Shown here in pieces: positions 7,434 to 14,661 of a stretch of DNA of 25,225 nt. Source of the stretch: a virus; the IMG/VR virus record IMGVR_UViG_3300046838_000053, positions 1 to 25,225 of that record; one strand, given 5' to 3'. The translations under genes and the position numbers were made by a program. The notes beneath the pieces are model-generated. The model was not told the DNA's origin, did not search any database, and saw only the letters and a list, made by a program, of their open reading frames with translations. Numbering within the stretch: position 1 is the stretch's first letter; each line of letters starts with the position of its first letter.

Positions 7434-7525
7434 CGCCACAGGCGCAGCCTACCGTGTACCACCCCGCTAAGCTACTCGAGTTGGGAACGGTCAGAATCGC
7501 CGGGACACACCACAACCCGAACACG

Positions 7526-7960
7526 TCACAGCTGACTATCCACACCCCACTCGTGCCGGTAGTCCGGGTGATCGTTGTAGACGGCGGCGAGTCGCGTGAG
7601 CGCGCCATAGAGTGACGCCGCTTTCGCCTCCCACGCCCATGACTCTTCGGACCGACCCGCCTCGGCTTCCATTTCCGCGACGTTCTCGGCGTGCTCGAGG
7701 TCGGCGACGATTGCCCGCTTCGCCTCCACCTCACGCAGCGCACGAACAGGATCCTGCCGCGCAATGTACTGGGAGTTCGCATGCCCATACCGGTCACCGC
7801 GGGAGACCGACACCTCTTCATCGCCGGACTCGACCACGTAATCCAGGTAGTCGAAAGCGACCTCTTCGAGACTGTCTCGCCAATCACCGGGGGTCGCACC
7901 CTTGGCGTACCGCTCATCATCATCCAGTCGAGCCTTGATGAACTTCACAATGTCGCTCAT
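7526..7960 (-). CDS. DUF6221-type protein
   Basis: A 144-residue protein matching the pattern of the actinobacterial DUF6221 family: MSDIVKFIKARLDDDE at the N-terminus, ARQDPVRALREVEAKRAIV in the middle and YNDHPDYRHEWG at the C-terminus. The function of the family is unknown; it is frequent in actinophages and Streptomyces accessory regions. ATG 7960 overlaps the upstream stop (ATGA). It is the last gene before the structured noncoding block. Confidence 0.85.
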   Translation of the reverse strand: MSDIVKFIKARLDDDERYAKGATPGDWRDSLEEVAFDYLDYVVESGDEEVSVSRGDRYGHANSQYIARQDPVRALREVEAKRAIVADLEHAENVAEMEAEAGRSEESWAWEAKAASLYGALTRLAAVYNDHPDYRHEWGVDSQL

Positions 7961-8145
7961 GCTGTGATCGCTTTCTGTGTCGTCGGCCAAGCAAACGGGA
8001 TAGGTGGCAGCCACATCGTGAACGACCACGGATGCTCCCGAGTCGCCTCGAACACCTGCCGGATCATCTCCAGGTGCTCCCGGTACCGGCACTCCGGGCA
8101 CCCGCAACGGGCGAGGATGCTCCACCGGGTGGTATCGACGTCCAT
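7957..8145 (-). CDS. Small unknown protein with CxCxxC
   Basis: 62 residues; RCGCPECRYREHLE at about 13-26 contains C-x-C-x2-C, then an amphipathic helix and the WSFTMWLPPIPFAW segment. ATG 8145 shares one base with the upstream stop; GTG 8148 is the alternative. GGCGG upstream is a modest ribosome binding site. Possible metal site; function unknown. Confidence 0.65.
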   Translation of the reverse strand: MDVDTTRWSILARCGCPECRYREHLEMIRQVFEATREHPWSFTMWLPPIPFAWPTTQKAITA

Positions 8146-8345
8146 CACTCACCGCCTTCGAGGTAGGAGATTTCCCACGTGGGGTGGTAGCTGTCGATGT
8201 GCTTATCACCGTCGAGGCGGATGCGCAGGTACATGTTTGCCCGCGAGGCCCCGACGATCGTGCCGAGACGCTCACCGTGCCACGTGTACTTGATGCGACC
8301 GCCACGCTTGGCCGGTACACCGTAGAGCCGGCGAATGCCCTCCAT
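8145..8345 (-). CDS. Small beta-barrel-like protein, paralog of the gene at 20102-20305
   Basis: 66 residues with the conserved core VPAKRGGRI...GERLGTIVGA...YLRIRLDG...HPTWEISYL, shared almost position by position with the protein at 20102-20305. Short alternating beta strands and the G-x-I-x-G turns resemble KOW/SH3-like barrels, so nucleic-acid binding is a reasonable guess. Start ATG 8345 follows AGGGA; upstream in-frame codons are not shared by the paralog and are excluded. Confidence 0.75.
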   Translation of the reverse strand: MEGIRRLYGVPAKRGGRIKYTWHGERLGTIVGASRANMYLRIRLDGDKHIDSYHPTWEISYLEGGE

Positions 8346-8359
8346 GCTGTCCCTGCCCA

Positions 8360-8629
8360 TCACACACCACCCATGGGTCGGGGCCGGCGAGTAGCACCGC
8401 ACGTCCTGCACCGGTCATTCAGACGCTGCCCATCGAAGACCACACGCACCCAGTGATGGTTACAAGCCGTGTCATCCATGACGTCGTCACCGATACGGCA
8501 GTTGACGTCGTCGCACTGCTCCTGCTCCCCGCAGGCCATGCACCCGTCCCCGAGGTGCGTGCCGTCGTCGTCCTTGATGCACCACCAGGAGTGGTGCCCG
8601 CCCGTGTACGGCTCGTGGCAGCGACTCAT
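8360..8629 (-). CDS. Multi-Cys/His zinc-binding protein
   Basis: 89 residues with two metal-site clusters: CHEPYTGGHHSWWC...CMACGEQEQC in the N-terminal half and CNHHWVRVVFDGQRLNDRC-RTCG in the C-terminal half, the latter like a small treble-clef zinc finger. GGAG lies 5 bases before ATG 8629, which sits in an ATGA overlap. Function unknown; probably a DNA- or protein-binding accessory protein. Confidence 0.75.
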   Translation of the reverse strand: MSRCHEPYTGGHHSWWCIKDDDGTHLGDGCMACGEQEQCDDVNCRIGDDVMDDTACNHHWVRVVFDGQRLNDRCRTCGATRRPRPMGGV

Positions 8630-8967
8630 GCGCTCTCCACCCAACGGTTGAGCTCCGCCCGAACCTCACGCAACTCCTCCTTGAGTCGGGCCGCTTCGAT
8701 CTCAGCCGTCTCGGCCCGGACCTTCCAGTGGTCACGGTTCGGTCGGAGTTCAGCGATCAGTGCGGGAACGAGCGTGCGGGCCTGCGCGATGAACTCGGCA
8801 TCGGATGGCCACGCGGTCGGGTGCATTGCCTGAGCGATACGGACGTGCGCTATTCCACCCACGTCCCGATTCGGGTACGCCTCCCATGGTCCGGGAGATG
8901 CTGCGTCTGCGAGCGCCTGAGCCTTGTCTAAATCCAGCGGTGTGGTGGCCGCGATATCATCTGTCAT
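8626..8967 (-). CDS. Actinophage hypothetical with coiled-coil tail
   Basis: 113 residues. ALADAASPGPWEAYP near 18-32 and SDAEFIAQARTLVPALIAEL near 55-75 are a recurring pattern in actinophage accessory proteins of unknown role. Residues 78-108 form a charged heptad coiled coil. AGGAAG lies about 9 bases before the ATG. It is the first gene after the 102-base gap holding a strong hairpin, so it may begin a transcript. Confidence 0.75.
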   Translation of the reverse strand: MTDDIAATTPLDLDKAQALADAASPGPWEAYPNRDVGGIAHVRIAQAMHPTAWPSDAEFIAQARTLVPALIAELRPNRDHWKVRAETAEIEAARLKEELREVRAELNRWVESA

Positions 8968-8995
8968 GGTTGCGACTTCCTACTAGTCGGACCGG

Positions 8996-9024
8996 CCCCG
9001 GGAGTGTTACCTGCACTCCCGGGG
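8996..9024. terminator. Perfect 11-bp hairpin, probable terminator
   Basis: CCCCGGGAGTG-TTACCTG-CACTCCCGGGG lies between the HTH gene (ends 9070) and the next gene (starts 8967). There is no U-tract on either strand, as is common for actinobacterial terminators. It is one of the few breaks in the overlapping leftward operon. Confidence 0.6.
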
Positions 9025-9069
9025 TATCTGATCCAGTCTACCTGATACACACCAGTTTTCGGGTGTGGC

Positions 9070-9735
9070 CTATGCTGTTTTCGCTTTGCGGGTGGGGTGT
9101 GTGAGGTGGGCGTCCAACACAGCCCCCAACAGGTACACCGACATCTCCCCGTCCGGGGTGGGGAACGTCCGCAACGGTGTGATACGGCCCCGCTTCAACA
9201 GTGTTTCGATGCGGCGTTGGGTGAGGCCCTGATACTCCGGGCCCAACTCGATGCGTAAGCGTTCGATGGCGGCTGCGTTCAACTCCGCCGACCTCGCTTC
9301 GGCCAGCGACCCGTAGGTGGGTTTCTTCGGCTTCGACGCCACACACCGGCGAGCCCGACGCATCGCCAACTGAATCTCCCCGAGGGCGACCCCGGATCCT
9401 TCGGTGAGGGACAGGTCGATCATGTGACGATCCAACCAACGCGACAACCCCAACAGGGTGACGTGCCCCTCGTAGCGCACCTGACGCTGCTCCACCACCC
9501 GATCCACCCAACCCGACAGGCAGTCATGCAACTCGTCGGCAGCCTCAGATGCTGACGGGTTGAAAGGGAGCGGGAACTCCTTCTCCCCAACCGACACCCT
9601 CGGCTCATAACTGATCGACCGGTACGACCCCGCTGTGATCGCCACAGCCAAGTCCTCGACAAGCTCGGGGATCTCACGGAGCAGAGCAACCAGCTTCTGC
9701 ATCTCATCCCGCTCGAGGTATTGGATGCCGCTCAT
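9070..9735 (-). CDS. Unknown protein with C-terminal helix-turn-helix
   Basis: 221 residues. Residues about 155-215 (ELGPEYQGLTQRRIETLLKR, then GRITPLRTFPTPDGEMSVYL) look like a winged helix-turn-helix in which the Gly-Arg turn leads to a wing. The N-terminal 150 residues are helical and not recognised. A basic patch RRARRCVASKPKKP precedes the HTH. ATGA overlap with the gene before. Probable DNA-binding regulator or replication accessory factor. Confidence 0.7.
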   Translation of the reverse strand: MSGIQYLERDEMQKLVALLREIPELVEDLAVAITAGSYRSISYEPRVSVGEKEFPLPFNPSASEAADELHDCLSGWVDRVVEQRQVRYEGHVTLLGLSRWLDRHMIDLSLTEGSGVALGEIQLAMRRARRCVASKPKKPTYGSLAEARSAELNAAAIERLRIELGPEYQGLTQRRIETLLKRGRITPLRTFPTPDGEMSVYLLGAVLDAHLTHPTRKAKTA

Positions 9736-10187
9736 TTGACTCTCCTGGGGGATCGGCGGTCACGCTTCGACCGAGCAGGATTCGGTGCCCACATCGGTGG
9801 GGTGGTTTTCGGGCGAGGGACTTCACCCGGACGCCGGCGCTGATCATGCGGATCCTCCGGGGCGGGGAGGGTGTCGAGGAACTCCTTGATGGGTGTGACA
9901 TCGGGGAGCGTCCACGTGCCCGGACCCAACACCCACTGATGCACATCCACCGGCTGCTCCGGCAACTCCCACAGGCTCGACGTCCTCCGAGCCAACTCCG
10001 CCCGAAGCCACACCAGGTACGCAGTCCTCGGTGACCTGTCCATCAGATCGCGGAACCACGGATCATCGAACTCGATCGTCGTCACCGCCACCCCATGCTC
10101 ATCCACCTCACGGCCAGTCACCCGACCGGACACGTTCGAGGCGATCACGTTCCCGTCCTCATCCCGGATATTCGCCGTGGCGTTCAT
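9732..10187 (-). CDS. Unknown small beta-rich protein
   Basis: 151 residues starting MNATANIRDEDGNVIASNVS; the first 50 residues read as beta strands (GRVTGREVDEHGVAVTTIEF), the middle is acidic, and the last 30 are proline/arginine-rich (KRDRRSPRRVK), possibly nucleic-acid binding. AAGGAG lies 8 bases before ATG 10187, which overlaps the preceding stop. Not recognised. Confidence 0.7.
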   Translation of the reverse strand: MNATANIRDEDGNVIASNVSGRVTGREVDEHGVAVTTIEFDDPWFRDLMDRSPRTAYLVWLRAELARRTSSLWELPEQPVDVHQWVLGPGTWTLPDVTPIKEFLDTLPAPEDPHDQRRRPGEVPRPKTTPPMWAPNPARSKRDRRSPRRVK

Positions 10188-10300
10188 TCGCCTGTCTCCT
10201 TCGGGTAGTCGTCTTCCATGCAGTCCGGTCCACACGTCCGAGGACCCTCATCCGGTGCGCGCCACTGCTCACACACGAAACACAGCTTCCGATCGGTCAT
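10184..10300 (-). CDS. 38-residue C4 zinc microprotein
   Basis: MTDRKLCFVCEQWRAPDEGP then RTCGPDCMEDDYPKETGE. C7-x2-C10 and C23-x3-C27 form a likely zinc site. GGAAGG lies 8 bases upstream and both ends are ATGA overlaps, so it is certainly placed as a gene. Function unknown. Confidence 0.72.
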   Translation of the reverse strand: MTDRKLCFVCEQWRAPDEGPRTCGPDCMEDDYPKETGE

Positions 10301-10608
10301 GACGGGACCTTCCGGTAGCCGGCCGACCACAGTGCAACCGCGACAGCATCCGCATCTCGGGTTGTGTATCCACCGAAGTCCAGCGCCTCGACAACACGGA
10401 GCAGTGCCCTCAATTCGTCGAGGCCCTCCATGCGCCCGTTGTCGATGAGGTAGGCGAACGCACCGAGCACGTCATCCGCATCGAGTGCGTTACGGAGATC
10501 GCGGGCACACCGAACACGGACGCGATTCCCCGACTCTTCCCACATGTGGAGCAGCAGCGCGAGGCGCAACGCCTGCGCCTTCCGCTTGCCGTCCTCCACG
10601 CTGCTCAT
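10297..10608 (-). CDS. Unknown helical protein
   Basis: 103 residues, all-helical appearance (RKAQALRLALLLHMWEES, RDLRNALDADDVLGAFAYLI). GGAGGAG lies 6 bases before ATG 10608 and the start overlaps the upstream nuclease stop. Not recognised. Its place next to a resolvase-like gene hints at DNA metabolism, no more. Confidence 0.7.
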   Translation of the reverse strand: MSSVEDGKRKAQALRLALLLHMWEESGNRVRVRCARDLRNALDADDVLGAFAYLIDNGRMEGLDELRALLRVVEALDFGGYTTRDADAVAVALWSAGYRKVPS

Positions 10609-10979
10609 GACTGCTCCTCCGGTCGTGTGCCTGTGATCAATGCGACCAAGTCGCGGACCGTCCCCAACACCCACTGATCACCCGGATCCGTGGTGCCACG
10701 CCGCTTCACCACCGCCATCCCCACAAGGGCGTCATCGTTGCCACGCTCCGTGTCGGCTTCGGTGTAGAACTGGGCTGCCTCGATACGCCCGCCGTAGTCC
10801 TTCAACTCCAGGACGACACGTTCACCGTGGGCGCGGAGTCCAGCGATGTCGCCTTTGTCCTTCGCGCCGGTCTTGACTCTGCGGTCGATGCGGTCGTCGA
10901 TGTGGGTGGCGAGGTAGTCGGCGACGAGTCGTTCGAAGCGGGAGCCTGCTGCCTTCGCTGATGCACGAGAGCGAGTCAT
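10605..10979 (-). CDS. Holliday-junction-resolvase-like endonuclease (PD-(D/E)xK)
   Basis: 124 residues with the Hjc/resolvase pattern: E16 in FERLVADYLA, KDKGDIAGL with D44, then VVLELKDYGG with E58-x-K60, followed by a helix with a conserved-looking Gln/Glu stretch. Such proteins cut branched recombination or packaging intermediates. AGGAGG lies 4-5 bases before ATG 10979, which shares one base with the preceding stop; GTG 10982 is an alternative. Confidence 0.8.
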   Translation of the reverse strand: MTRSRASAKAAGSRFERLVADYLATHIDDRIDRRVKTGAKDKGDIAGLRAHGERVVLELKDYGGRIEAAQFYTEADTERGNDDALVGMAVVKRRGTTDPGDQWVLGTVRDLVALITGTRPEEQS

Positions 10980-11305
10980 CACGCCTCCTCGTGGATGTAC
11001 AGGACAGTGGCGGGGAGGGTGACATCCTCAGCCTTGTATCCGAAGTCGCCGCCGTACCCGGTCCAGTGCTGGGTAGCCCAGAACGTCCGGTGCTGCGTCT
11101 CGTGCAGTTCGACCTCGAACACATGCCCGCGGCTGTCGCGGATGACGGACTGCCCGGGCAGGTCGGTGAGCTCGTCGACGGTGGTGATGGTGTTGTAGGC
11201 GGCGATCGCTTCGGCTGCCTTGACGCACTGCCTGTGCTCGTCGAGGCATTCCTCGATGCTGTCGTAACAGACCGACCGGTGGATGAGTTCCACGATCGTG
11301 CTCAT
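10979..11305 (-). CDS. Unknown protein
   Basis: 108 residues: N-terminal helix with CLDEHRQCVKAAEAIAAY, then a beta-rich half (GHVFEVELHETQHRTFWATQ, ATVLYIHEEA). ATGA/TGATG overlaps at both ends. No family recognised; a small alpha+beta domain is likely. Confidence 0.7.
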   Translation of the reverse strand: MSTIVELIHRSVCYDSIEECLDEHRQCVKAAEAIAAYNTITTVDELTDLPGQSVIRDSRGHVFEVELHETQHRTFWATQHWTGYGGDFGYKAEDVTLPATVLYIHEEA

Positions 11306-11472
11306 GCGCCGGCCACCTTCGTCAGACGGGACAGGCCGAAGCTGAACTTCTTCCCCCGACCGTCAACCAGGGTGGCCGTACCGAACCGATGATCGACGTG
11401 CTTAACGTGGAGGTGGTCGGGGTGCCCGATCAAAGTGACCGTGTCCCCCCGTTGGATGTCATCGAAGTTCAT
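11302..11472 (-). CDS. Small KOW/SH3-like protein
   Basis: 56 residues: MNFDDIQRGDTVTLIGHPDH, then HVKHVDHRFGTATLVDGRGK, with strand-turn spacing like a small beta barrel (G-D-x-V, then G-x-A-x-L). AGGAG lies 7 bases before the ATG. An in-frame extension to 11598 runs through the G-rich tract and is low complexity, so it is excluded. Possible nucleic-acid binding; unproven. Confidence 0.68.
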   Translation of the reverse strand: MNFDDIQRGDTVTLIGHPDHLHVKHVDHRFGTATLVDGRGKKFSFGLSRLTKVAGA

Positions 11473-11496
11473 GAGGTTGCTCCTGTGCTGTGAGTT

Positions 11497-11576
11497 GGGG
11501 GTGTGTGTTGCTGGGGCTGAGGTTGATGCTGTGGGGGTTTCGGGGGTGGGGTGGTGTGACGGGGTGGGGGCGTGGG
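11497..11576 (+). other. G-run cluster with G-quadruplex potential on the plus strand
   Basis: Runs of 3-5 G occur at 11497-11501, 11513-11516, 11533-11537, 11542-11546, 11548-11551, 11561-11564, 11566-11570 and 11574-11576 in the 122-base gap upstream of the KOW-like gene. The plus strand is the template for leftward transcription here, so a quadruplex would form opposite the growing RNA. No gene is seen in the gap. Confidence 0.5.
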
Positions 11577-11594
11577 AGAAGAGGCTGTGAGGGT

Positions 11595-12311
11595 TCATGC
11601 CGCCACCTCACCCAGCTGGGCCATCAACTGGCGGCCGATGAACTCCGTGTACGCCGGAGGGATCGACTCCCGAAGACCATCCCGGGTCATCCAGTCGATG
11701 CCCATCGCCGCCTTCGCCTGCTCCACACCGGAGAAGTTTCCGACCACGTGCATGAACTCGCCGGCGACAGGTGGGCGTCCCATCTTCGTGTTCCTGATTA
11801 CGTGTTCCGGATGGTCCGGAACGTCGATCGGGAAGTTCGACTCAAAGAGGCGATGGCGGTAAGTGCCCAGCCCGGGGAACATCGCCCCGCACAACAGCAC
11901 CGGATCAATCAGCGGATCCGGGTCCGTGCCGGGATCCTCAGGCACGACGTTCTCGATCACGTACGGCAGCCCGGTCTCGATAAGCAGATCGCGGGTCGGA
12001 CCGATCAGCCGAGGGTGCTCCCGGCTCATGATCTTCTGGGCCTTCGTCTTCGCCTGGCAGGGCGGCGAAGCAGCAGCGGCGAGCAGGTCTGTGATGTCGA
12101 GCGCCACCGTGGCACCGTTGCTCTGCTGGATGAACTCAAGGGTCTCGCCGGCGATTAGACGAGTCAGCGCCTCGAGTGCGTTCATCTGAAGGAACGGGAA
12201 CGGGTAGCGCGGCTGCGGGTCGATGTCGACACCGACAACGGAGAACCCCGCCCACTGGTACCCAACCGATGCGCCACCCTGGCAGCAGTAGAAGTCGATC
12301 ACCGGTCCCAT
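11595..12311 (-). CDS. DNA (cytosine-5) methyltransferase
   Basis: Transfers methyl from S-adenosylmethionine to cytosine. Motif I DFYCCQGGASVGY (6-18), motif II GVDIDPQP (27-34), catalytic ASPPCQ with C85, and motif VI IENV around 119-122 are visible; the C-terminal PAYTEFIGRQL matches motif X. There is no linked restriction gene, so it probably protects phage DNA or marks sites. At 238 residues it is shorter than classical enzymes, with a reduced target-recognition region. The start ATG 12311 has GGGAG upstream and a one-base overlap with the preceding stop. Confidence 0.92.
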   Translation of the reverse strand: MGPVIDFYCCQGGASVGYQWAGFSVVGVDIDPQPRYPFPFLQMNALEALTRLIAGETLEFIQQSNGATVALDITDLLAAAASPPCQAKTKAQKIMSREHPRLIGPTRDLLIETGLPYVIENVVPEDPGTDPDPLIDPVLLCGAMFPGLGTYRHRLFESNFPIDVPDHPEHVIRNTKMGRPPVAGEFMHVVGNFSGVEQAKAAMGIDWMTRDGLRESIPPAYTEFIGRQLMAQLGEVAA

Positions 12312-12802
12312 CACTTGACTCCCTTGAACCATGAACTGTTGACGATCGCCTTACGGGGTTCCGCCTCCAACGCCTGACGCTCCGCCAACAACCGCCGAAA
12401 CTCCAACGTCTGCTCCGCACTCAGGTGGAACTGCGGTTCACGACCCAACGCCACACGACGCGCATACCGATGAGCATCAGGCGGACTAACCCCCATCCCC
12501 TGCAACACATGATTCGCCTCCTCCATCAACTGACGGCGCCCCTCAGGCAACGCCGCCAACGACTCGAAGTACGCGGTGCGGGCATGCTTCACGATCGACG
12601 CCGGCAACGGCTTGAACCCGTCCTCCGCCAACCGGTACGCCCTAGCCACACCAGCCAACAGATCCTCACGGGTGAGCCCAGACTCGGCGAACACCTCCGC
12701 CCACGCCTGGATCACCGCATCACCACCAGCCGGGAACCACGGATCATTCGCCGCACACTTACCGAGAACCATCGTCGCCGTCTCGATGTCCTCCGGGGTC
12801 AT
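12311..12802 (-). CDS. Putative helicase-loader-like protein (G39P-like)
   Basis: 163 residues. AWAEVFAESGLTREDLLAGV (33-52) followed by YRLAEDGFKPLPASIVKHAR resembles phage helicase-loader N-domains of the SPP1 G39P type, where a helical bundle precedes a P-x-x-I segment. The C-terminal half is helical and charged. It is coupled (ATGA) to the replication initiator gene, the position expected for a loader. No replicative helicase is encoded in the window, so it may recruit the host enzyme. Function is inference. Confidence 0.55.
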   Translation of the reverse strand: MTPEDIETATMVLGKCAANDPWFPAGGDAVIQAWAEVFAESGLTREDLLAGVARAYRLAEDGFKPLPASIVKHARTAYFESLAALPEGRRQLMEEANHVLQGMGVSPPDAHRYARRVALGREPQFHLSAEQTLEFRRLLAERQALEAEPRKAIVNSSWFKGVK

Positions 12803-13632
12803 GAGATCTCCTTCTGCGTGTTCTGTCGGGCAGCATCAGCGAGGCGTTGCCCACGCTCCAGGTAGCCGAGGACCTTCGCGTCCTGCTTCGTCACACCACC
12901 CGAGGTCTGCTGGCGGCCGATGAACCCATCCAAGAACTGACCCATCACCTGCTTCGTCACCGGCTTCCCCATCTCATAGATCGCAACGATCGCGGCCTCG
13001 ACGGCGACGGGATCCTCACCCCGCTCATGGATGGCCCACTTCACGATTCCCCGGAGAGCCATGAAGTTCCCCGCCTTACCGATCCGCTCATAGGCAGCAG
13101 TCGCAGTGGAGTGCTCGATGGAGACAGGCTTCGAGGACTTCGACTCACTGGCCGCGACCGACTTGGTCGGCGCTTCTTTAACCTGCTCCACTGCTCCCCT
13201 GCTCCACTGCTCCCCTGCTCCGGGAAGTGAAGGCTCACTGTCGATTCCATGAGCACTCACTGAGTCCTCATTGATCACAGCGTCTTTGCTGGTAGGAGAC
13301 GGGTAACGCCCCGGAGATGGACGATTGATCCTCTGATGCGCCGACCACTGGCAGACGTACAGAAACTGTCGATTCTCCACGCTGTAGCGGGCGATAAGAT
13401 CCCGTGTTTGAAGGCGCTTGAGGCCTGCATCAACACGCATGAGTGTGTCGTGAGGACTCACTGAGAGATCATGCGCAAAGAGATCAGCACAGATGTCCGC
13501 CAACTTATCCCGACCCACACCGTTGTCATCCACGTACGACCACAGGCCGATGAACAGCAGCCGATCCTCAATGGGTAGCCCGGTGATGTCGTCCGACCGC
13601 CAGAACTCCGGCTTGATAGAACGGATCCTCAC
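12799..13632 (-). CDS. Replication initiator / replisome organizer with winged helix
   Basis: 277 residues. The N-terminal 110 residues (MRIRSIKPEFWRSDDITGLP, DRLLFIGLWSYVDDNGVGRD, then a winged-helix pattern ending QFLYVCQWSAHQRINRPSPG) are the common initiator domain of actinophage and Firmicute phage replisome organizers. A linker (about 125-180) is Ser/Glu-rich, and the C-terminal helical domain likely binds the loader or helicase. The linker DNA contains five 8-bp repeats, an arrangement like lambda O with its internal origin. Starts at GTG in a GTGA overlap. Confidence 0.8.
   Translation of the reverse strand: MRIRSIKPEFWRSDDITGLPIEDRLLFIGLWSYVDDNGVGRDKLADICADLFAHDLSVSPHDTLMRVDAGLKRLQTRDLIARYSVENRQFLYVCQWSAHQRINRPSPGRYPSPTSKDAVINEDSVSAHGIDSEPSLPGAGEQWSRGAVEQVKEAPTKSVAASESKSSKPVSIEHSTATAAYERIGKAGNFMALRGIVKWAIHERGEDPVAVEAAIVAIYEMGKPVTKQVMGQFLDGFIGRQQTSGGVTKQDAKVLGYLERGQRLADAARQNTQKEIS
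13182..13221. repeat. Five tandem 8-bp repeats, candidate replication iterons
   Basis: Five exact units alternate CCTGCTCC and ACTGCTCC with no gaps. They lie within the linker-coding part of the replication initiator gene. Eight is not a multiple of three, so the peptide is not a simple repeat; the DNA is what repeats. Lambda-type origins place initiator binding repeats inside the initiator gene. Confidence 0.6.
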
Positions 13633-14045
13633 AGCGTCACCCGCCCGTTTTCTGCGAGTCGGACGTTCACGCCCAGGAGAACGCGGGCGGCCGCCTGGAC
13701 TGCCGCCCGATCAATACCGGGGTTGGCGAGGATGGCCACCGCCTCGTTTGCTCGAACCTCCCAGTCCACCTCTCGCGTCGAGGCGAGCTTCTGGCGATTG
13801 CATGGCGAGCATGCGGAGCGAAGATTCTCTAGGGTGTCAGTGCCATTGAGTGAGTACGGAACGATGTGGTCGAGCTCGAGCCAGACGAGATTGCTGTCCC
13901 AGTTCGTCATCGGGGCGTGGACACCGGTCGATTGACTTTCCGTCTGCGGCTCGATGCGGCGTGCGCAGTACTGGCACGTCCAGTTGTCGCGCTCGTACAC
14001 AGCGAGCCGGATTGCCCGGGCGATCTTCTTGCGGTGATGCCTCAC
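13629..14045 (-). CDS. HNH endonuclease (McrA-like)
   Basis: 138 residues. AVYERDNWTCQYC begins the finger (C-x2-C); LELDHIVPYSLNGTDTLENL carries the catalytic DH; SACSPCNRQK closes the zinc site with the terminal Asn. GTG 14045 is chosen since AGGAGG sits 5 bases upstream and it overlaps the preceding stop (GTGA). It may be a free-standing homing-type nuclease or take part in phage DNA processing. Confidence 0.85.
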   Translation of the reverse strand: MRHHRKKIARAIRLAVYERDNWTCQYCARRIEPQTESQSTGVHAPMTNWDSNLVWLELDHIVPYSLNGTDTLENLRSACSPCNRQKLASTREVDWEVRANEAVAILANPGIDRAAVQAAARVLLGVNVRLAENGRVTL

Positions 14046-14188
14046 GCCACCCTCCTGTCTCTGTATTCGCCTGGCAGCACATGACCCGACATCGGGCACG
14101 GGCTGCTGTTGGTGTCTTCGTGGCGGACCACATACCCACCACTGGTGGTGTGCACCTGACGCCGGCACACAGGGCATTGATCGCTCAC
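14042..14188 (-). CDS. 48-residue Cys-containing microprotein
   Basis: MSDQCPVCRRQVHTTSGGYV then VRHEDTNSSPCPMSGHVLPG. C5-x2-C8, H13, H23 and C31 could form a zinc knuckle. GTG start in a GTGA overlap; its stop overlaps the HNH start. Function unknown. Confidence 0.7.
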   Translation of the reverse strand: MSDQCPVCRRQVHTTSGGYVVRHEDTNSSPCPMSGHVLPGEYRDRRVA

Positions 14189-14661
14189 CCGTCAGCCCTC
14201 ACAAACGGGGCGAGGCACCGCATCCGCGCTTCGGTGTACGTCGACGGTTCCCAGTCGATGGTGGCGAGTCGGATGCCGCCATTGTTCACCCAAGTGCCGA
14301 CGCCGGACCGGGCTCGGTACATCACGCCGGCTGGCACTTCCTGCCATGTGGCCCACGACTCAGGCACTGCTGCCGACTCCGGCTCCTGGGCGTCCAGCCA
14401 CACCAGCACAACCCGGGCCACATCCGCCGCACCCTCCAACGAATGCACCGACATCTCCGGCCACGTATTCGGGTCATGCTTCGTCAACTCACCCCACACC
14501 ACCGGGGCCAGAGCATCGACCCGCTCCTCGAACGCGGCCTCCTCCACCTCAAACCGGGCAGCCTCACGCGCCAGATCCTCAGCCAAATGCCCATACGCAT
14601 CACCCTCGGTGGCGTAGAACTGGGCCAGTTCCCGAACCTGTTGAGAAGTAGGGCGGCTCAT
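14185..14661 (-). CDS. Unknown protein, helical N-terminus
   Basis: 158 residues. The first 55 residues are helical and acidic (VRELAQFYATEGDAYGHLAE, ARFEVEEAAFEERVDALAPV); the rest is mixed alpha/beta with WATWQEVPAGVMYRARSG. GAGGAGG lies 7 bases before ATG 14661 and the start is an ATGA overlap. Not recognised. Confidence 0.7.
   Translation of the reverse strand: MSRPTSQQVRELAQFYATEGDAYGHLAEDLAREAARFEVEEAAFEERVDALAPVVWGELTKHDPNTWPEMSVHSLEGAADVARVVLVWLDAQEPESAAVPESWATWQEVPAGVMYRARSGVGTWVNNGGIRLATIDWEPSTYTEARMRCLAPFVRADG

Larger units (their letters stand above)
7050..7525 (-). other. 476-base gene-free block with dense RNA secondary structure
   Basis: No convincing frame on either strand. 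Reading leftward it holds a 13-bp GAAA-capped hairpin, a tRNA-like cloverleaf and a compact three-way junction, described as separate entries. CGAGTTGGG at 7477-7485 is the exact complement of CCCAACTCG at 7337-7345, so the two ends could pair over about 140 bases. It lies between a DUF6221-type gene and a run of microprotein genes. Confidence 0.6.

Noticed and set aside
7394-7480. A second tRNA with acceptor ACTCGAG/TTTGAGT
   Set aside because: Acceptor pairing needs two wobbles and no T or anticodon arm can be drawn; the inner bases form the 13-bp hairpin instead.
11473-11598. N-terminal extension of the KOW-like protein
   Set aside because: Encoded by the G-rich tract, Pro/Thr/His low complexity, while AGGAG precedes the internal ATG 11472.
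13182-13221. CRISPR array
   Set aside because: 8-bp units with no spacers; not a CRISPR.
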